A model generated the notes under the pieces. It did not search any database. It had not been told where the DNA came from and saw nothing but the letters and a program-made list of their open reading frames with translations. DNA of 64,000 nt from Bradyrhizobium sp. Ghvi (GTDB lineage: Bacteria; Pseudomonadota; Alphaproteobacteria; Rhizobiales; Xanthobacteraceae), in contig NZ_FOVU01000017.1 of NCBI RefSeq assembly GCF_900115265.1, positions 1 through 64,000 on the forward strand, written 5' to 3'. Shown here in pieces: positions 60,338-64,000 of the stretch. A program made the position numbers and the translations under genes. Numbering within the stretch: the first letter of the stretch is position 1; each line of letters begins with the position of its first letter.

Positions 60338-61333
60338 ATGACTTCCAGCAATGTTCCCGTCCTCTCGGTGCGAATCGAGCGGTTTCCGATCGCCGGCAGT
60401 TTCACGATCAGCCGGGGTGCCAAGACCGAAGCCGTGACCGTCGTGGCCGAAGTGAGCCGGAACGGCCTGATCGGCCGCGGCGAATGCGTGCCCTATCCCC
60501 GCTATGGCGAGACGCCCGAGGCGACGCTGGCCGCGATTGAGGCCATGCAGACGGCCGTCGCTGATGGCCTGACGCGGCAGGCCCTCCAGGCCGCCATGCC
60601 GCCTGGAGCCGCCCGCAATGCCCTGGATTGCGCCTTGATCGATCTCGAGGCCAAGGCGGCCGGCCGGCGGGCCTGGAGCCTGCTGGACCGCCCGATGCCG
60701 GGCGAGCGCACCACCGCCTACACAATCTCGTTGGGCACGCCGGAGGCGATGTCGGCGGCGACCGCCAAGGCCGCGCACCGGCCGCTGCTCAAGATCAAGC
60801 TCGGCGGCGATGGCGATCCGGAGCGGATCGCGGCCGTGCGCAGGGCGTCCCCGGAGTCCGAGCTGATCGTGGATGCCAACGAGGCCTGGACCGAGGCCAA
60901 TCTGGAAGCCAACCTCGCCGCCTGCGCCGCCGCCGGCGTCACCCTGGTCGAGCAGCCGTTGCCATCAGGCAAGGACGACGCGCTGGCACGGCTCAAGCGG
61001 CCGCTCACCGTCTGCGCCGATGAGAGCGTGCATGACCGCAACTCCCTTGCCCCGCTCCGCGACCGCTACGACGCCGTCAACATCAAGCTCGACAAGACCG
61101 GCGGCCTCACCGAGGCGCTGGCCATGGCCGATGCCGCCCAGGCGCTCGGCTTCGAGATCATGGTCGGCTGCATGGTCGCGACCTCGCTGTCGATGGCGCC
61201 GGCGATGCTGGTGACGCCGCAGGCGCGCTTCGTCGATCTCGACGGCCCCTTGCTGCTCGCGCGCGATCGCGATCACGGCCTGCGCTATGACGAGAGCCTG
61301 GTCTATCCGCCTGAGGCTTCGCTCTGGGGATGA
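60338..61333 (+). CDS. L-Ala-D/L-Glu (dipeptide) epimerase
   Basis: A 331-residue enolase-superfamily enzyme of the muconate-lactonising subgroup that epimerises murein dipeptides (YcjG/YkfB-like). LLKIKLGGDGDPERI has the first lysine pair, IVDANEAW, LVEQPLP and CADES hold the metal ligands, and NIKLDKTGGLTEA has the second catalytic lysine. The ATG at 60338 is the family start; an in-frame codon at 60287 adds 17 unlikely residues. Probable role in peptidoglycan peptide recycling. Confidence 0.88.
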   Translation: MTSSNVPVLSVRIERFPIAGSFTISRGAKTEAVTVVAEVSRNGLIGRGECVPYPRYGETPEATLAAIEAMQTAVADGLTRQALQAAMPPGAARNALDCALIDLEAKAAGRRAWSLLDRPMPGERTTAYTISLGTPEAMSAATAKAAHRPLLKIKLGGDGDPERIAAVRRASPESELIVDANEAWTEANLEANLAACAAAGVTLVEQPLPSGKDDALARLKRPLTVCADESVHDRNSLAPLRDRYDAVNIKLDKTGGLTEALAMADAAQALGFEIMVGCMVATSLSMAPAMLVTPQARFVDLDGPLLLARDRDHGLRYDESLVYPPEASLWG

Positions 61334-62499
61334 GCCGTGAGCCGGTGCCGCGCCGACCAGATCACCAGCGCGCCGGCCGCGGCCATCGCCGCCATGACGT
61401 AATACAGCCCCTCGCCATAGCGCGCGTAGATCACGCCAGAGGCGATCGATGTGGCCGCGCTCAACAACCCGCCGGTCGCCGCGTAATATCCCTGTCCACG
61501 CGCCATTTGACGCGGCGGTACGTGACGCACCATGAGATTCATCACGCCAACCTGGGTCAGGCCGAAGCTCAGGCCGTGCCCGAGCTGCGTGACCGCGAGC
61601 ACGGCGATCTGCGGCTCATGCGCGGTGATCGACCAGCGCAGCACGGCACTCAGGCCTCCGATCAACACCAGCCCCGCGGGATGCAACGAAAAGCGCGGCG
61701 ACACCGCGAAGACGACGATCTCGGCACAGACGCCGAGCGTCCACAGCCCCGCGATCGTCAATCCACCAAGACCATGGTTCTGCCAGTTGATCGAGGCGAA
61801 GGTGTAATAGGCGACGTGGCTGGACTGGATCAGCGCGGACGAGAAAATGATGGAGAGGAAGCCCACGTCCCGCAGCAGAGGCTTGCCGGCCTCCGCCACC
61901 CTTGACGTTCGCGGCACATCCTCCAGCGGCCGCAGCGAAAGCGCGGTCAAAGCCGAGATCGCCGCCATCGCGACAATGACCCAGATCAACTGGCGCGCCG
62001 CGATCACATCGATCAACAGCCCGCAAGCGAGCGCACCGAGGATGAACGCGACCGACCCCCAAAGCCGCACGGGGCCGTAGTCGAATTTATACCGGGCCAC
62101 TCCGCGCAAGGCGTAGGCATCGGTGAGCGGTGTCAGCGGAGTCCAGCAGCAACAGGTCACGATGTAGAGCCCAAGCACCGGCAAAGGCTGCTGCTGAGTG
62201 CCGACGAGCATAAAGCAGAGCGCCGTGGCCGACGCCATTAGAATCATCGCGCCGCGCAATGCGCGGCGCCGTTCAGCGAGGCTGGTCACGAAAGGCAGCG
62301 TCGTGAAGCGCGTGACGGCCGGAACGGCGCTGATGATTCCGATCCAGCCCGGCTCGATACCGATGGCCTTCAGCCACACCGTGAAGAACGGCAGATGGGT
62401 GCCCAGGACACCGTATGTCGTGCCGTAGAACAGCGCGAGGCTCACGGCGAATCGCCGCTTGACTGCTGCTGGTGTGGAGATTTGTGATTCGGACGGCAT
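61303..62499 (-). CDS. MFS transporter, HcaT-like (MFS_1_like)
   Basis: A 398-residue 12-helix transporter resembling the 3-phenylpropionate permease group: FYGTTYGVLGTHLPFFTVWL in helix 1, YDFGPVRLWGS-type sequence (YKFDYGPVRLWGSVAF) in helix 4, and FGLTQVGVMNLMVRHVPP late. The frame runs far upstream through the antisense of the next gene; the ATG at 62499 starts the real protein. Its 3' end overlaps the convergent epimerase gene by 31 bases. Substrate unknown. Confidence 0.85.
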   Translation of the reverse strand: MPSESQISTPAAVKRRFAVSLALFYGTTYGVLGTHLPFFTVWLKAIGIEPGWIGIISAVPAVTRFTTLPFVTSLAERRRALRGAMILMASATALCFMLVGTQQQPLPVLGLYIVTCCCWTPLTPLTDAYALRGVARYKFDYGPVRLWGSVAFILGALACGLLIDVIAARQLIWVIVAMAAISALTALSLRPLEDVPRTSRVAEAGKPLLRDVGFLSIIFSSALIQSSHVAYYTFASINWQNHGLGGLTIAGLWTLGVCAEIVVFAVSPRFSLHPAGLVLIGGLSAVLRWSITAHEPQIAVLAVTQLGHGLSFGLTQVGVMNLMVRHVPPRQMARGQGYYAATGGLLSAATSIASGVIYARYGEGLYYVMAAMAAAGALVIWSARHRLTAHPQSEASGG

Positions 62500-62574
62500 C
62501 AAAGCAATTGCGATTCGGTCGATATCGTGGTGATCGTTACAGTAACGCGCGGTGATTTGCGCGACGAGATTGTC

Positions 62575-63966
62575 ATGGCCAACGAAGCATTCGCCCTCTC
62601 GCCCATGTCTGCCCGCGCGGCCGAGCCGAACGAGCAGGATTACGATGCGATCCGCGAAGCCTTCATGGAGACCGCGCGCGGCCGCTGGTTCCTCGGCGAA
62701 TACGCCAAGCGCAACCGCAATGCCGACACCCGCATGGTGCTCGACGCGGTCGCGAAAATCGAAGAAAGCCTTGCGGCACAGCGACAACCTGTTGTCGAGG
62801 ATCGCCTGCCCGAAGCGCTGGTCGCGATCCGCCGCGCCGTCGAGGAGGCAGAAAGCGCCGCCGGCAAGGCCTTCGATCCCGCCGCAATCGCGGCGAGCCT
62901 TGCGCCTGTTACGCGCGGCGTTCGCATCATCAAGGAGATCTCCTGGCGCTGGCGCGAGATCGGCGCCGATGGGCGGATCTGCGACCTCATTGATTCGCAG
63001 CTCGCCTCGATCGAAGCGGCCTGCGCCCAGGCCTCGAGCATCGACCCGCGCGCCGACCTCAAGGCCGCCTTCGATCTGCTCAAGGACCGGGTCGAGCAGA
63101 CCGAGGCCGGCAGCGGCGCAGCGCCGCAGAGCTCGGCGCGTCCCGCTCCAGCGCCAACGCAGGAAGCACCGCCGATCGCAGAAGCGCCTGAGGCCGAGGC
63201 GCCTGCGGCGATCGCGGGCGACACCCCCGTGGCTTTTACGGAGATGCCGCAGGAGATCGCGCCCGAGACTGAGCCCGAGCCTGAGTTTGAGGCAGTCGTC
63301 GATGCGAGCGGCGGCGTTGCCGAGGACGCGATGGCGGACGTCGCGGTCGCACCGGAGATCGCCGAAAGCCATCCCCCTGTCGAAGGGAGTGTTGCTGCAG
63401 TCGAGGAAGGCCTCGCCGAGCCCACCGCCGTCGCCGAGATCACCGACGAGTTCTCGCTCGATGCCACCGCGGAAGCCGAGGACGAGGCCATTCTCGAAGC
63501 CATCGCGCTGGAGATGGCCGCGCCCGATCCGGAGTTCGACGCGATCGTCGAGCCCACGGAGATGGAAGCAGCCATTCCCGAGCCGATGCCGGAACCGATG
63601 GCCGCTGACATCGCGGAGCCGGTCGCCATGGAAGCGCCGGTCGCGCCCCATGTCGAAGAGCCTGACGTCGAAGCGCCGGTGACTGAGGCCCCGATCGCGA
63701 TGGAATCGCTCGTGCGCCTCACCGATGCCATCGCGGAAGCCGCCGCCGAAGTGATGGAGCAACCGGCCCCAGCCATGGCGGCCGCAGCATCCCTTGACGC
63801 AGCCCACACCGCGACGCTGCCGAGACCGTCACCCCTGCCCGCGTCCTCGCTCGGCGCCACCATCCTGGCCAGCGGCATCCTGCAAAAGCCCCGCCCCGCC
63901 GCCAACGATGCGCTCGCCCCGATCCGCCGCATGACCCAGGCCGAAAAGATCGCGTTCTTCTCTTAG
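62575..63966 (+). CDS. Acidic Ala/Glu/Pro-rich protein of unknown function
   Basis: A 463-residue protein. Residues 15-190 form a helical domain (NEQDYDAIREAFMETARGRW, then FLGEYAKRNRN), possibly coiled coil. Residues 195-430 are very acidic, low-complexity sequence rich in Ala, Glu and Pro. The last 20 residues (ALAPIRRMTQAEKIAFFS) are basic and look conserved. The helical start resembles hypothetical proteins of related genera, some thought to be chemotaxis- or cytoskeleton-associated, but no function can be given. The ATG at 62575 is preferred over the in-frame start at 62527. Confidence 0.72.
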   Translation: MANEAFALSPMSARAAEPNEQDYDAIREAFMETARGRWFLGEYAKRNRNADTRMVLDAVAKIEESLAAQRQPVVEDRLPEALVAIRRAVEEAESAAGKAFDPAAIAASLAPVTRGVRIIKEISWRWREIGADGRICDLIDSQLASIEAACAQASSIDPRADLKAAFDLLKDRVEQTEAGSGAAPQSSARPAPAPTQEAPPIAEAPEAEAPAAIAGDTPVAFTEMPQEIAPETEPEPEFEAVVDASGGVAEDAMADVAVAPEIAESHPPVEGSVAAVEEGLAEPTAVAEITDEFSLDATAEAEDEAILEAIALEMAAPDPEFDAIVEPTEMEAAIPEPMPEPMAADIAEPVAMEAPVAPHVEEPDVEAPVTEAPIAMESLVRLTDAIAEAAAEVMEQPAPAMAAAASLDAAHTATLPRPSPLPASSLGATILASGILQKPRPAANDALAPIRRMTQAEKIAFFS

Positions 63967-64000
63967 GGCGGTCCTTTGTGTCCCGGCCGCGCTGCAGCCT

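Noticed and set aside
61303..63807. An 834-residue protein ending in the MFS transporter
   Set aside because: The first 436 residues are antisense to the acidic protein gene and are Arg/Gly-rich noise; the transporter starts at 62499.

Overview
The window is GC-rich chromosome from an alphaproteobacterium of the Bradyrhizobium/Rhodopseudomonas type. The evidence is flagellin with FlbT, an ONFR-type ferredoxin-NADP reductase, an EcfG-type general-stress promoter, TTAA-N7-TTAA (CtrA-like) boxes, a growth-pole-ring-like giant protein typical of polar-growing Rhizobiales, and short palindromic repeats of the kind scattered in these genomes. No rRNA, tRNA, CRISPR array or intact transposase was seen.

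Layout. 1-13.6 kb: a flagellar block with a large flagellin (cut by the left edge), flbT, and flgE-flgK-flgL behind a sigma-54 promoter. Embedded in it, codirectional with flgL, is a tight four-gene operon (GT-A glycosyltransferase, class-V-like PLP enzyme, ATP-grasp ligase, group II PLP decarboxylase) that looks like an uncharacterised small-molecule or protein-modification pathway. A CtrA-type box lies just in front of it. 13.8-26.6 kb: housekeeping and accessory genes (exported MsrB, FAD oxidoreductase, SixA, UspA, DUF1127, a MocR regulator with a clear repeated operator, a YdcF-like protein, an MHYT-GGDEF-EAL protein, two MFS transporters). 26.6-33.6 kb: a DUF892 stress protein with an EcfG promoter, a YbhN-like membrane protein, a secreted SGNH hydrolase and a DUF1800-DUF1501 pair. 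33.7-41.7 kb: a complete D-glucarate/galactarate catabolic locus (GudP-like permease, LysR regulator, KdgD, GudD, ketoglutarate-semialdehyde dehydrogenase, GarD) that converts the aldarates to 2-oxoglutarate. 41.7-49.4 kb: two outer-membrane proteins divergent from an AraC regulator, two small exported proteins, a ferredoxin reductase and its probable 2Fe-2S ferredoxin flanking a thioesterase, and an Hpt protein. 49.8-55.6 kb: a 1926-residue growth-pole-ring (GPR)-like protein with 22- and 44-residue repeats. 55.6-57.4 kb: a low-GC scar holding a truncated DUF262 gene, a diverged second copy of the gpr 3' end and pieces of two other genes. 57.4-64 kb: mlaE-mlaF-mlaD, a dipeptide epimerase, an MFS transporter and an acidic protein of unknown function.

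The points most worth following up are the four-gene operon inside the flagellar locus with its CtrA box, a roughly 260-residue module shared by FlgE and FlgL, the GPR-like gene with its own CtrA-type box, and the island scar bounded by a duplicated gpr 3' end.
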